A stretch of DNA of 64,000 bases from Rubinisphaera italica (GTDB lineage Bacteria; Planctomycetota; Planctomycetia; Planctomycetales; Planctomycetaceae): the NCBI RefSeq assembly GCF_007859715.1, contig NZ_SJPG01000001.1, forward strand, positions 5,152,001 to 5,216,000, in the 5' to 3' direction. This document shows positions 39,244 to 47,284 of the stretch, in pieces (positions within the stretch are counted from its first letter, which is position 1; each line of letters starts with the position of its first letter). Position numbers and translations under genes: made by a program. Under the pieces are notes generated by a model. The model was not told the origin of the DNA and did not search any database. It saw only the letters and a program-made list of their open reading frames with translations.

Positions 39244-39831
39244 TCACGTTCCCGCGGCTAACTTCTTCAATTCCTTAAGGAGTTCGGCATCAGAAGGAGT
39301 TTTCTCGCGGGCCTGGGCATCTCGAAACTGGGCTTCGAAATCGTCGACGACTGCTGCGACTTTTTCCCGTTCATCTTTGGTCATCCGGTCTATAAACAGA
39401 ACGCCATCGATATGATCATTCTCGTGCTGGACCGCTCGGGAGGCGAGGTCATCGAGATCGTAACTGAGCAGTTGCCCCTTTAAATTGTAGGCTTCGACCG
39501 TAATTTCCTTGGAGCGCTCGACAGGACCATATAATTCCGGAAAACTGAGGCAGCCTTCTTCGCCAGTCACCTGGCCACGTCGTTTTTTGATGTTCGGATT
39601 AATGAAGACGATTTCTTCGTCTTTCTGGTCGGCATCGGCTGTGAGATTGATGATGAACAGCTGGTAAGGCAATGCAACCTGATTGGCGGCCAGGCCGATG
39701 CCGTTGGCTGCGTACATCAGCTCGAACATTTCTTCGACGGTTTTCCGCAATTTCGCATCAATTGAGCGGACGGGAGTCGACTTGAAATGGAGAGCCGGGT
39801 GGGGGTAAAGAACAATTTCCATAAAATTCAC
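39244..39831 (-). CDS. def: Peptide deformylase
   Basis: A 195-residue enzyme with the three PDF motifs: GIGLAANQV (motif 1), EEGCLSFPE (motif 2, metal-binding Cys) and QHENDHIDGVLF (motif 3, HExxH-like with His ligands). It removes the formyl group from nascent proteins. The C-terminal tail (QAREKTPSDAELLKELKKLAAGT) is longer than in E. coli but common in this group. A second Met is at residue 4. It precedes fmt on the same strand. Confidence 0.96.
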   Translation of the reverse strand: MNFMEIVLYPHPALHFKSTPVRSIDAKLRKTVEEMFELMYAANGIGLAANQVALPYQLFIINLTADADQKDEEIVFINPNIKKRRGQVTGEEGCLSFPELYGPVERSKEITVEAYNLKGQLLSYDLDDLASRAVQHENDHIDGVLFIDRMTKDEREKVAAVVDDFEAQFRDAQAREKTPSDAELLKELKKLAAGT

Positions 39832-40002
39832 TCAAAACAGTGCATCAAAATATCGGTTTTGATGTCAGTATAGTCTTCCGAGCAGTTGATTTGAAACGAG
39901 CCGAACGGGGGAGCAAGTTGAATAGTCACGACCGCATTGCTTGTGCTATTGTTACGAAATACAGACACTCGGCTCGCCTGTGTAAATAAGTAAGTCGATT
40001 TC

Positions 40003-40019
40003 GTCAGGCGGTGCCTGAC
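40003..40019. repeat. R7 palindrome before glycyl-tRNA synthetase
   Basis: GTCAGGC-GGT-GCCTGAC followed by CTACG. A degraded copy is at 23685-23698. It lies about 44 bases before the glyS start, so it might affect expression. Confidence 0.6.
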
Positions 40020-40062
40020 CTACGACCGAGATTTCTTACCTGAAAATAAAAAAGAAGTGACG

Positions 40063-41724
40063 ATGAGTCAGACCGAAGAAAACACGATGGACCAGATCGT
40101 TGGCTTGTGTAAGCGACGAGGATTTTTGTTTCAGTCTTCCGAGATTTACGGAGGGGTAAACGGATTCTGGGATTATGGTCCACTCGGCACCGAGTTGAAG
40201 CGCAATGTTCGCGATGCCTGGTGGAAAGATATGGTCGGTGCTCACGACGAATTTTCCACCCTGCCGAATGCAACGAAACCGTTTTCGATGGTCGGGCTGG
40301 AATCGTCGATTATTATGCATCCGCAGGTCTGGAAGGTTTCCGGACATTACGATCTGTTCCACGATCACATGGTCGATTGCACCGAAACGAATAAGCGATA
40401 TCGGTTCGATCATGTTCAGGGTCGTTGGGCTGAAGCGGAGAAGAAGACCAAGTCTGATGATGGAACCGAAACATCTTCGACGGTCAAGGCGTTCATCACA
40501 ACAATCGCTCAGGCGGATGAGACTCAGGATGCGTTGGTCGCTCAGGCGTTGAAATTCTTTGGACTCAAAGGGAAGTACAAAGATAAGATCAACTGGACGA
40601 GTGAGTTGCTCAGCCTCGAAAAGATTGATCAGCTTTCCGAAGCCGTCGCTCCCGATGCCTCTAAAGCGGGAACATTTACCGAGCCACGTGAGTTCAATCT
40701 GATGTTCAAAACGACGCTCGGAGCGTTGGGTGGTGAAGACGATGCCGCTTTTCTGCGACCGGAGACGGCTCAAGGGATGTTCGTCAACTTCAAGAATGTG
40801 GTCGATAGCAGCCGGGTGAAAATTCCGTTCGGAATTTGCCAGATCGGCAAAAGTTTCCGCAATGAAATCACGCCGCGAAACTTCACGTTCCGTTCCCGCG
40901 AATTTGAGCAGATGGAAATCGAGTTCTTCTGCTATCCGGGAGAATCGTCCGAGTGGTACACCTACTGGCGAAACCGACGTTACAACTGGTACACCTCACT
41001 CGGCATCAGTCCCGACAATCTCATTCTGCGTGAGCATCACAAAGAAGAGCTGGCCCACTATTCGGTCGGAACAGCCGACATCGAATATGCCTTCCCGTTC
41101 CTGCCTCAGGGAGAGTACGGCGAACTCGAAGGGGTCGCTCATCGTGGCGACTTCGATTTGCGTTCGCACATGGAAGGCAAACTCGATAAAGATTTGAATG
41201 TTCAACTGAATGAGCATGACCAGCCGAAGTATCGGGGCAGCGGCAAAGATCTGTCGTACTTCGATGATCAATCCCGCGAACGATTCATTCCGCATGTGAT
41301 TGAACCCTCAGCCGGAGCCGACCGGGCGACCCTCGCATTCCTGTGCGAAGCCTACACCGTCGACGAAGCACCCGATGATAAAGGGAAAATGCAGAGCCGA
41401 ACGCTGCTCAAGTTCCACCCGCGTCTCGCCCCAATCAAAGCGGCTGTCTTCCCTCTTATCAAAAAAGAAGGGATGCCGGAAGCGGCTGCGGGCATCTATC
41501 GCGAACTGCGAGAAGCGGGCATCAATTCGACCTTCGACCAGCAGGGAGCCATTGGCCGCCGCTATCGACGACAGGATGAAATCGGCACACCGTATTGTAT
41601 TACAGTCGATGGCCAGACCGCCGAGGATCAAACGGTGACTATCCGCGACCGCGATTCTCTGGAACAGGTTCGTGTGCCTCTGAATAAGGTGACTGAAGAG
41701 ATTCAGGGGCGATTGAAGGGTTGA
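40063..41724 (+). CDS. glyS: Glycyl-tRNA synthetase (single-chain, class II)
   Basis: A 553-residue enzyme of the alpha2 (eukaryote/Thermus-like) type, not the two-gene alpha2-beta2 type. Motifs are: LCKRRGFLFQSSEIYGGVNGFWDYGPLG at the N-terminus, motif 2 FRNEITPRNFTFRSREFEQMEIEFF, and the C-terminal anticodon domain starting near LLKFHPRLAPIKAAVFPL. It attaches glycine to tRNA-Gly. The ATG at 40063 is preferred over a GTG six bases upstream. An inserted segment (about 125-200) is rich in Lys and Glu. Expression follows a repeat-bearing leader with an R7 hairpin. Confidence 0.95.
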   Translation: MSQTEENTMDQIVGLCKRRGFLFQSSEIYGGVNGFWDYGPLGTELKRNVRDAWWKDMVGAHDEFSTLPNATKPFSMVGLESSIIMHPQVWKVSGHYDLFHDHMVDCTETNKRYRFDHVQGRWAEAEKKTKSDDGTETSSTVKAFITTIAQADETQDALVAQALKFFGLKGKYKDKINWTSELLSLEKIDQLSEAVAPDASKAGTFTEPREFNLMFKTTLGALGGEDDAAFLRPETAQGMFVNFKNVVDSSRVKIPFGICQIGKSFRNEITPRNFTFRSREFEQMEIEFFCYPGESSEWYTYWRNRRYNWYTSLGISPDNLILREHHKEELAHYSVGTADIEYAFPFLPQGEYGELEGVAHRGDFDLRSHMEGKLDKDLNVQLNEHDQPKYRGSGKDLSYFDDQSRERFIPHVIEPSAGADRATLAFLCEAYTVDEAPDDKGKMQSRTLLKFHPRLAPIKAAVFPLIKKEGMPEAAAGIYRELREAGINSTFDQQGAIGRRYRRQDEIGTPYCITVDGQTAEDQTVTIRDRDSLEQVRVPLNKVTEEIQGRLKG

Positions 41725-42009
41725 TAAAAAAAGTTTAAAAATCTATAGGTGATGTATACTCGGTAAAATTTAGTTGTTCTGTTATAAGTTTGAAGTTGTC
41801 CATTTTACCAATCTTAAAGGGTTTCATTTTGTCGAGTCTGTTTTCCTCAAATAAAACTATTCCTAATTCAACTTTTGATTTTGCCACCCATAATTGTTTT
41901 TCGTAAGATGACAAACTGCTATTTTGAATAACTTTTTCCGCTTCTGCATTTAGATCATTTCCTCTAGTTAATTCTCCGACGCGATATTCATCCTGAGCCC
42001 AAGCAGACC

Positions 42010-43273
42010 CAGGGCAATCGCATGAGAATGGCACTGGAAATGCATCTTACCAGTTTCAGTGTTTGAGGCCACGAGGGTCTCGTTATGCGCAGGGACTTTT
42101 GCAACTTCGACCGAGGTATTTGCAATGTTTTCCAATCCGTTGTCATTTTTACTTTTCTTTGAAGACCTGGCTGATCCACGAGAGGACTACAAAGTTACCC
42201 ATTCGCTCAGCGATATGATTTTCCTGGCTCTCTGCGGGGCGGTTGCCAATTGCGATCATTGGACGGAGATTGAAATCTATGCACGCAATCATCTCAAATT
42301 CCTCAAGAAATATGTTTCGCTCAAAAACGGAGTTCCCTCACATGATACGTTCAGTCGAGTCTTTTCACGACTCGATCCGGTCGCATTCTCGGAATGCTTG
42401 ATCAAGTGGGTGGATTCCCTGCAAAGTGATCTCGCCAGCCAGGGCGTGCATCTGGATGGTAAAGTTCTCAGGCGGAGTTTCGACAAAGCTGCTGGCAAGG
42501 GAGCTTTAAATGTTGTGACGGCCTGGGCGGGTGATTTGCATTTGTGCCTGGGACAGTTACCGGTCGAGGAAGGCACGAACGAGAAGACTGCGATGCCGAA
42601 GTTGATTGAACTACTGGAGCTATCGGGAGCCGTTGTGACTGTCGATGCGGCTCATACAAACAAGTCGGTAGCCCGGCAGTTGCGTGGCAAAAACGCGGAC
42701 TACGTGATGACCGTCAAGGGGAATCAACCGAAGTTGTATGAGATCATCAATCAGAAGTTTGAGGAGCTTTCTGAGAACGACTTTCAGCATCCCAAAGTTC
42801 GGCGTCATACGACACGGGAATCAAACGGAGGTCGGGACGAATATCGACGCTATACTGTCTTTCCTGCCCCTGCCGAAGTGAAACAACTCGGGTGGGTCGA
42901 TGTGAAATCAATTGGGATGGTGTACCGCGAACGAACGGTCAACGGGAAGACGTCGCAGGAGTTGATCTACTTCATCTCCAGCCTGCCGCCCAAAGTGCGA
43001 ACCCTGGCTAAGCACGTTCGGGACCACTGGAAGATTGAGAACCAGATGCATTGGTCATTGGACGTCACTTTTGCAGAAGATACAAGCCGAATCCGTAAAG
43101 GCGAGGGTGCTGCGAACGCAGCGATCTTCCGCCGATTAGCACTGACAATTTTGAAGAGATACACCGACGAAAAAATGAGCATCCGCTCGAAACGACTCAC
43201 CGCGAGCTGGAATTCAGAGAATTTATTGCGATATTTAACAGGAAATCAGGCATAATCTCATGCGATTGCCCTG
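42010..43273 (+). mobile_element. ISAs1-family insertion sequence (1264 bases)
   Basis: Perfect 18-base terminal inverted repeats CAGGGCAATCGCATGAGA are at 42010-42027 and (reverse) 43256-43273. The flanking DNA carries an exact 10-base target duplication CAAGCAGACC (42000-42009 and 43274-43283), as expected for this family. Perfect repeats and duplication point to a recent insertion. One transposase gene fills it. Confidence 0.96.
42125..43255 (+). CDS. ISAs1-family DDE transposase
   Basis: A 376-residue protein with the ISAs1/H-repeat plan. The N-terminal domain reads FEDLADPREDYKVTHSLSDMIFLALCGAVANCDHWTEIE. The DDE core has HLDGKVLRRSFD (first Asp), VVTVDAAHTNKSVA and YVMTVKGNQPKLYE (second Asp region), and the C-terminal HWKIENQMHWSLDVTFAEDTSRIRKG (Glu). 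It cuts and joins the element's ends. ATG 42125 is chosen over 42059, since similarity begins at MFSNPLSFLLFFEDLADPR. The frame is intact, so the element may be active. Confidence 0.95.
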   Translation: MFSNPLSFLLFFEDLADPREDYKVTHSLSDMIFLALCGAVANCDHWTEIEIYARNHLKFLKKYVSLKNGVPSHDTFSRVFSRLDPVAFSECLIKWVDSLQSDLASQGVHLDGKVLRRSFDKAAGKGALNVVTAWAGDLHLCLGQLPVEEGTNEKTAMPKLIELLELSGAVVTVDAAHTNKSVARQLRGKNADYVMTVKGNQPKLYEIINQKFEELSENDFQHPKVRRHTTRESNGGRDEYRRYTVFPAPAEVKQLGWVDVKSIGMVYRERTVNGKTSQELIYFISSLPPKVRTLAKHVRDHWKIENQMHWSLDVTFAEDTSRIRKGEGAANAAIFRRLALTILKRYTDEKMSIRSKRLTASWNSENLLRYLTGNQA

Positions 43274-44186
43274 CAAGCAGACCAGAGTCCGGCTTCTGCT
43301 TCAGGGCTCTTTTTCTTTTCTGGAAGGTCAGTAATAATTCCCCGTGCCTGATCATAGTAATTTCTACCCATTTCTAAAGAAGTTCTGGGATAATGTTTAT
43401 AATGAATAGAAGCTAATGCCTGTAGAACTATGATTTTTCCAGTGTGGTCGTTTTGTTTCATCGCCCTTTCACGTGCCTGATTGACGTACCGTTCTGCAGC
43501 TTCAATTCCAGAATAAGCGTATGCCATATCAGCTAACATGAGATATTCAGAGGCTGTTACGCTTTCGCGGACTGATGGTTCTAAATCCCGAGCCGCTTCA
43601 TAATAAATCAATCCTTTCTGTGTAGAAATTTGTCCAGAAGAATTCATTATTGACTGATCTATCATTCCGTCAGAGTAAATTTTTTCAAAATATGCAAATA
43701 TTTCATCTGTAATGTTATTTGTATTTAATCGATAGCCAACTTCCATGTTGTCATTTTTTCTGCGTGTTTTTTCGACCTCATCAGACATTTTGAATATTAA
43801 ATCTCGAAAACGATCTCGATCTTCATATTCATATGAAACTTGGTGATTCTCCATCGTATTAAAATAGGATAGGAGGGAAACAATGACAGCAAATACGCTG
43901 AATATTGCGACAATCGTATTTTGCCAAGAATTATTACTCATGATTTTTGGTTATTCCAATGCGGAGTTAAACTAATTGAACAAATTTACAATGCCAATTT
44001 AATAGAGGCAAATATAGTTTGTCAATTTACCATGAGTCAAAATTAATCCATGATAATGGTTTTTTAACATGGGTTTAGAATCGCTAAGCCAACTAACGTG
44101 CTTCGTTCCTTGAAGGCTGAATAATTTAAGCTACGCTATTTTATTTACTGAGATGTATTAATTAGAAATTGTATTGAAGAATAATC

Positions 44187-44765
44187 TCACTTCTTCAACG
44201 GCATAATAATCACCAGACCAGCAGCACGTTCTTTGTTATTGTTTCTGGCGGGGACATGGCATTTGAGGCATTGCGAGGGTAAGCGAATTGCACCGGCATA
44301 CTTGTAAGTCTCGTCGGAATATTCTTCGAAACGATCTTTGCCTGCGGAAAGAACTTTGACGGCTTTGTGCTCAAATTCTGTTTTCGCCTCGTTATCGAGA
44401 TTCATCGCCCGTGCATTGACGGCCAGCCAGTTGACCTGGACATCATATGAAGCGGCCAGTTCCTCAAAGACCTCTTCAAGAGAATGGGAGGGAATCTTTT
44501 GTCCGGATTCATCATCGAAAAAGTCACGATGAATGATATGTAAGGTGCCGTGTATCGTCTCGTGCAGTAACTTTGCACGTCCTCGTGCCTCGGCTATTGT
44601 GGCGGGCAAGTTTTCGTTGTCGATTTCAGGTTTTACGGTGGTCTCGGTTTTGTCCTCGGCCTGGATTGGCGTCTGGACTGAAAAACCTGAAAACGAATAC
44701 GTTCCGATCAATAGTCCAAAAAGGATGACAGTGGAGGTTTGGGAATGACGCAATTTCAGCTTCAT
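44187..44765 (-). CDS. DUF3365-type single-haem c protein (1)
   Basis: A 192-residue exported protein. Signal region residues 1-34 (STVILFGLLIGTYSFSGFSVQTPIQA). The DUF3365 (Tll0287-like) PAS-like fold contains a haem c site CLKCH near the C-terminus (LPSQCLKCHVPARNN). RDFFDDESGQKIPSHSLEEVFEELAASYDV precedes it. Such proteins sense gases or redox state in the periplasm. The ATG 44765 has GGAGAG 9 bases upstream; a frame open to 44858 is not used. A similar protein follows the next gene upstream. Confidence 0.85.
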   Translation of the reverse strand: MKLKLRHSQTSTVILFGLLIGTYSFSGFSVQTPIQAEDKTETTVKPEIDNENLPATIAEARGRAKLLHETIHGTLHIIHRDFFDDESGQKIPSHSLEEVFEELAASYDVQVNWLAVNARAMNLDNEAKTEFEHKAVKVLSAGKDRFEEYSDETYKYAGAIRLPSQCLKCHVPARNNNKERAAGLVIIMPLKK

Positions 44766-44917
44766 GACAAGCTCTCCGGAAGGATTTGTTAACAGGCAGG
44801 AAAAAGTGAGGCTTGATTGCGTTGGCGAGGACCTGTTGAAATCAAATCCTGTGAGCAATTCGCTGGCAGGATTTGATGTTTCTACAGGATGCGTTTAGAG
44901 ATTTAGCAGCGAGACAA

Positions 44918-45475
44918 TTAGCGAATCGGCATTTCGTAGCAGACAGCACCAATCGCGGCTCCCTTTTTTACATCTTTGTAATGAGGGTGACACATAATGC
45001 ACTTATCCATGACTACGGGAACAGCTGTCATGGCCAGGAGGAATGATTTGCCATCTTTGTTAACCACATCCTCAACATAACCTTCGCCCGATTTGATTTT
45101 TTTGACAGCCTGCTTTTCAAAGTCCGACTTGGCGACATTCTCAGGCTCGTAAGGCTCACCCGTGACATCAATTAAACGGACGTTGTGAAAGCCGGTTTTA
45201 CTGACCCTGCGAAACAATTCGACTGCGGCACTTCCGGCAGCGAAATCGTCTTCGTCATGCACATATTTATCGGTGACCAGCACAATGGTTTGCTTATAGA
45301 TGTCATCCAGCATTTTCACCGTGTCGCGAGTTCGTTCAACGGCAGCCGGGGAAGGTTGTTTTCCCTGTTTATTGTTTTTTGCAACGGAGTTTTTTGGTTT
45401 TTCGGCTTCTGCAAGCCCAACTGCAATACAAACCATCAGGAACGCAGCGAAACAACCAGTGATGAGCGCTTTCAT
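44918..45475 (-). CDS. DUF3365-type single-haem c protein (2)
   Basis: A 185-residue exported protein. Signal peptide residues 1-23 (ALITGCFAAFLMVCIAVGLAEA). The PAS-like DUF3365 fold includes FRRVSKTGFHNVRLIDVTGEPYEPENVAKSDFEKQAV and the haem c site CIMCH (VVMDKCIMCHPHYKDVKKG). It is probably a redox or gas sensor, or an electron carrier. The ATG 45475 follows a strong GGAGG 9 bases upstream. It lies 82 bases downstream of the NsrR-like gene. Confidence 0.87.
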   Translation of the reverse strand: MKALITGCFAAFLMVCIAVGLAEAEKPKNSVAKNNKQGKQPSPAAVERTRDTVKMLDDIYKQTIVLVTDKYVHDEDDFAAGSAAVELFRRVSKTGFHNVRLIDVTGEPYEPENVAKSDFEKQAVKKIKSGEGYVEDVVNKDGKSFLLAMTAVPVVMDKCIMCHPHYKDVKKGAAIGAVCYEMPIR

Positions 45476-45557
45476 CAGTGAGATCCTCCAGAGTTTCAAA
45501 GGGGAAGTGAGTGACCGATCAGAAAGGAATTTTCTGATCCAGTCGACTCGGGGTAAA

Positions 45558-45980
45558 TTATTGACCAATACGATTCAACTGGCGTGGAGTAGGGGCTACA
45601 TCGGCGAGAGTGACACTGTTGAGATAGTCCAGTTGAACTCGTTCGGCTTCGGCCAGTACACCTTTCAATTTGCAAAAGGATTGTATGGCACAGACGTTTT
45701 CCGTATTGATGCAGTCGAGCAAATGCATATTACCTTCAAACCGCTCGACGACTTCGCCAAGAGGAATTTCATTTGCCTTTTTGGCTAATTCGATTCCCCC
45801 ACCCAATCCACGGACACTGCGGATGTATCCATATCGAGAAAGCAGATTGACAACTTTGGCAACATGATGTGAGGAAATGCCAAACAAATCTGCGACCTCA
45901 GCCACCTTCGCTCGCCCGGAACGAGATGCGAGATACATCAGTGTACGCAAGGCATAATCGGTTTGTGTTGTGAGTTGCAT
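45558..45980 (-). CDS. nsrR: Rrf2-family regulator, NsrR-like
   Basis: A 140-residue protein with an N-terminal winged helix (MQLTTQTDYALRTLMYLASR, LFGISSHHVAKVVNLLSRYGYIRSVRGLGGGIELA). Three cysteines lie in LLDCINTENVCAIQSFCKLKGVL, spaced C-X6-C-X5-C, as in NsrR, a [4Fe-4S] or [2Fe-2S] nitric oxide sensor. The LPLGEVVERFEG-type segment precedes it. It probably represses nitrosative-stress genes and itself. The gene begins at an ATG preceded by a palindromic site. The spacing differs from IscR, which favours NsrR. The two downstream haem proteins are candidate targets. Confidence 0.8.
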   Translation of the reverse strand: MQLTTQTDYALRTLMYLASRSGRAKVAEVADLFGISSHHVAKVVNLLSRYGYIRSVRGLGGGIELAKKANEIPLGEVVERFEGNMHLLDCINTENVCAIQSFCKLKGVLAEAERVQLDYLNSVTLADVAPTPRQLNRIGQ

Positions 45981-46000
45981 GGAAGCCGTTCGGATAAAAC

Positions 46001-46017
46001 ATGTATAAATCGTACAT
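46001..46017 (-). promoter_or_regulatory. Palindrome at the nsrR promoter, possible NsrR operator
   Basis: ATGTA and TACAT arms separated by 7 bases (ATGTATAAATCGTACAT), 20 bases upstream of the NsrR-like start. On the minus strand it overlaps -10-like sequences (TATACA, TATAAG). It resembles Rrf2-type sites but is not an exact NsrR consensus. Confidence 0.4.
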
Positions 46018-46096
46018 CTTATACTGAAAGTAAAGATAGAGCGAAGGATTGTCAATAGAGTTCGGTAATTCTGAAGGAGTAAGACGATAAGTTTGA

Positions 46097-47284
46097 TTAA
46101 TTTCCGTCTCTGAGCATCTTTGCCATTTCTTCATTGCCGAACATTTCATACAACTCCGCAACTCGATTTCGTAATGAAACATCGTCGGGATGTTCCCGAA
46201 GTTTGTTCGTCGACTCCAGGAGTTCAATGCGAAGGAGTCGGTATTGGCCGGCCAGTTGCTGGTGACGACTCGATTTCTCTTCCTGATCGAGTCGTCGGTA
46301 AGCCAGAGCAAGTTTGTAATGAGCTTCGTAGTTCCAGGGTTGAGCGTTAATAACCAATTCCAGATCCTGAGCCGCTTGTTCGTTCTGGTTGAGGTCGATC
46401 AGTAATAAGCCTCGGACATGATGAGCGGCTTCCTCAGCCGATTTCCTGCGGGCGATGTAAACGTTCATCAATTCAAGGCCTTTCTCCGCTTGCCCTTCGA
46501 GACGACAAATACTCGCTTCCTGCAGGGTAACATCGTTGGCTGAGGGGAATTGCTCTCGATATTGTTCCAGTTCGGTTCGAGCCTGCCCGGCCAATCCCTG
46601 ATCAATCAACACGGCAATTAACTGCTTGAAAATGCTCTGTCGTTGTTGAGGAATCTTGGAGTATTTCAGAGCATTTCGAAACGCCTGCTCGGCTTCGACA
46701 TGCTTCTTTTGAGGGAGATAGTATGTTCCAAGAATTCTCCAGGCGGTGGCATCTTCAGAATCTTCTTCGAGAATCTGCTTGCTCGTCTGGATCGCAGCTT
46801 CGGCTTTCCCCTGAATCAATTGAACTTCAAGCAGACTTCTCAATACTCTCAATCGTTCTGTTTCCTGAGACACAGCAGCAAGCAGGAGATTTTCCGAAAG
46901 ATAGTACATCCCTCGTTGGTTTGCGGCCTGGACCAGTTGTAAGATGCTCTCCTGGGATAGTGCTTCGGGTTGCTCGATCATTGTGAGCTGCCCGAGAGCT
47001 TCGTCGGCATTTCCCAGACGGATGAGCAATGCGATGCGGAATAATTGGGCTTCGGAATGAGAATTACCCGAGAGCTGAATCGCATAAGCCAGCAATTGCT
47101 CGGCTTGCTCCGGATCGCTCGCAGCCAGTTGACTGGCCTGCTCAATCAACTGCTGTGGACGCTGAGTTCGAAACCAGTAATAGCCGCCAGCCAGGCCGAT
47201 GAGTAGCAATATCAGTAATGCCAGACGAAGTTTTCGCCCGATCGATTTCATGTCTCGTACTGGAGCAGAGCTTTCTTTTTTCAT
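46097..47284 (-). CDS. Membrane-anchored TPR protein
   Basis: A 395-residue protein. A transmembrane helix (about 19-37, LRLALLILLLIGLAGGYYWF) is followed by at least eight TPR-type helical repeats, for example AWRILGTYYLPQKKHVEAEQAFRNALKYS and AHYKLALAYRRLDQEEKSSRHQQLAG. TPRs bind partner proteins; orientation is probably outside the cytoplasm. Its ATG overlaps the CRTAC1 stop (ATGA), so the two are translationally coupled and probably work together. Confidence 0.9.
   Translation of the reverse strand: MKKESSAPVRDMKSIGRKLRLALLILLLIGLAGGYYWFRTQRPQQLIEQASQLAASDPEQAEQLLAYAIQLSGNSHSEAQLFRIALLIRLGNADEALGQLTMIEQPEALSQESILQLVQAANQRGMYYLSENLLLAAVSQETERLRVLRSLLEVQLIQGKAEAAIQTSKQILEEDSEDATAWRILGTYYLPQKKHVEAEQAFRNALKYSKIPQQRQSIFKQLIAVLIDQGLAGQARTELEQYREQFPSANDVTLQEASICRLEGQAEKGLELMNVYIARRKSAEEAAHHVRGLLLIDLNQNEQAAQDLELVINAQPWNYEAHYKLALAYRRLDQEEKSSRHQQLAGQYRLLRIELLESTNKLREHPDDVSLRNRVAELYEMFGNEEMAKMLRDGN

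Larger units (their letters stand above)
41735..43941 (-). pseudogene. Hypothetical membrane-anchored helical protein, split by an insertion sequence
   Basis: The gene is broken by the insertion sequence at 42010-43273. Exon-like parts are 43274-43941 (start side, 222 codons plus two bases) and 41735-41999. Removing the insertion and one copy of the 10-base target repeat restores one frame of 310 residues (the junction reads SAWAQDEYRV). It has an N-terminal membrane helix (about 9-27) and a helical outside region (TPR-like, ASEYLMLADMAYAYSGIEAAERYVNQARERA). No family is recognised. As it stands, the 5' part ends 4 codons inside the insertion sequence with 227 residues. The AT-rich composition differs from neighbours. 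Confidence 0.85.
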
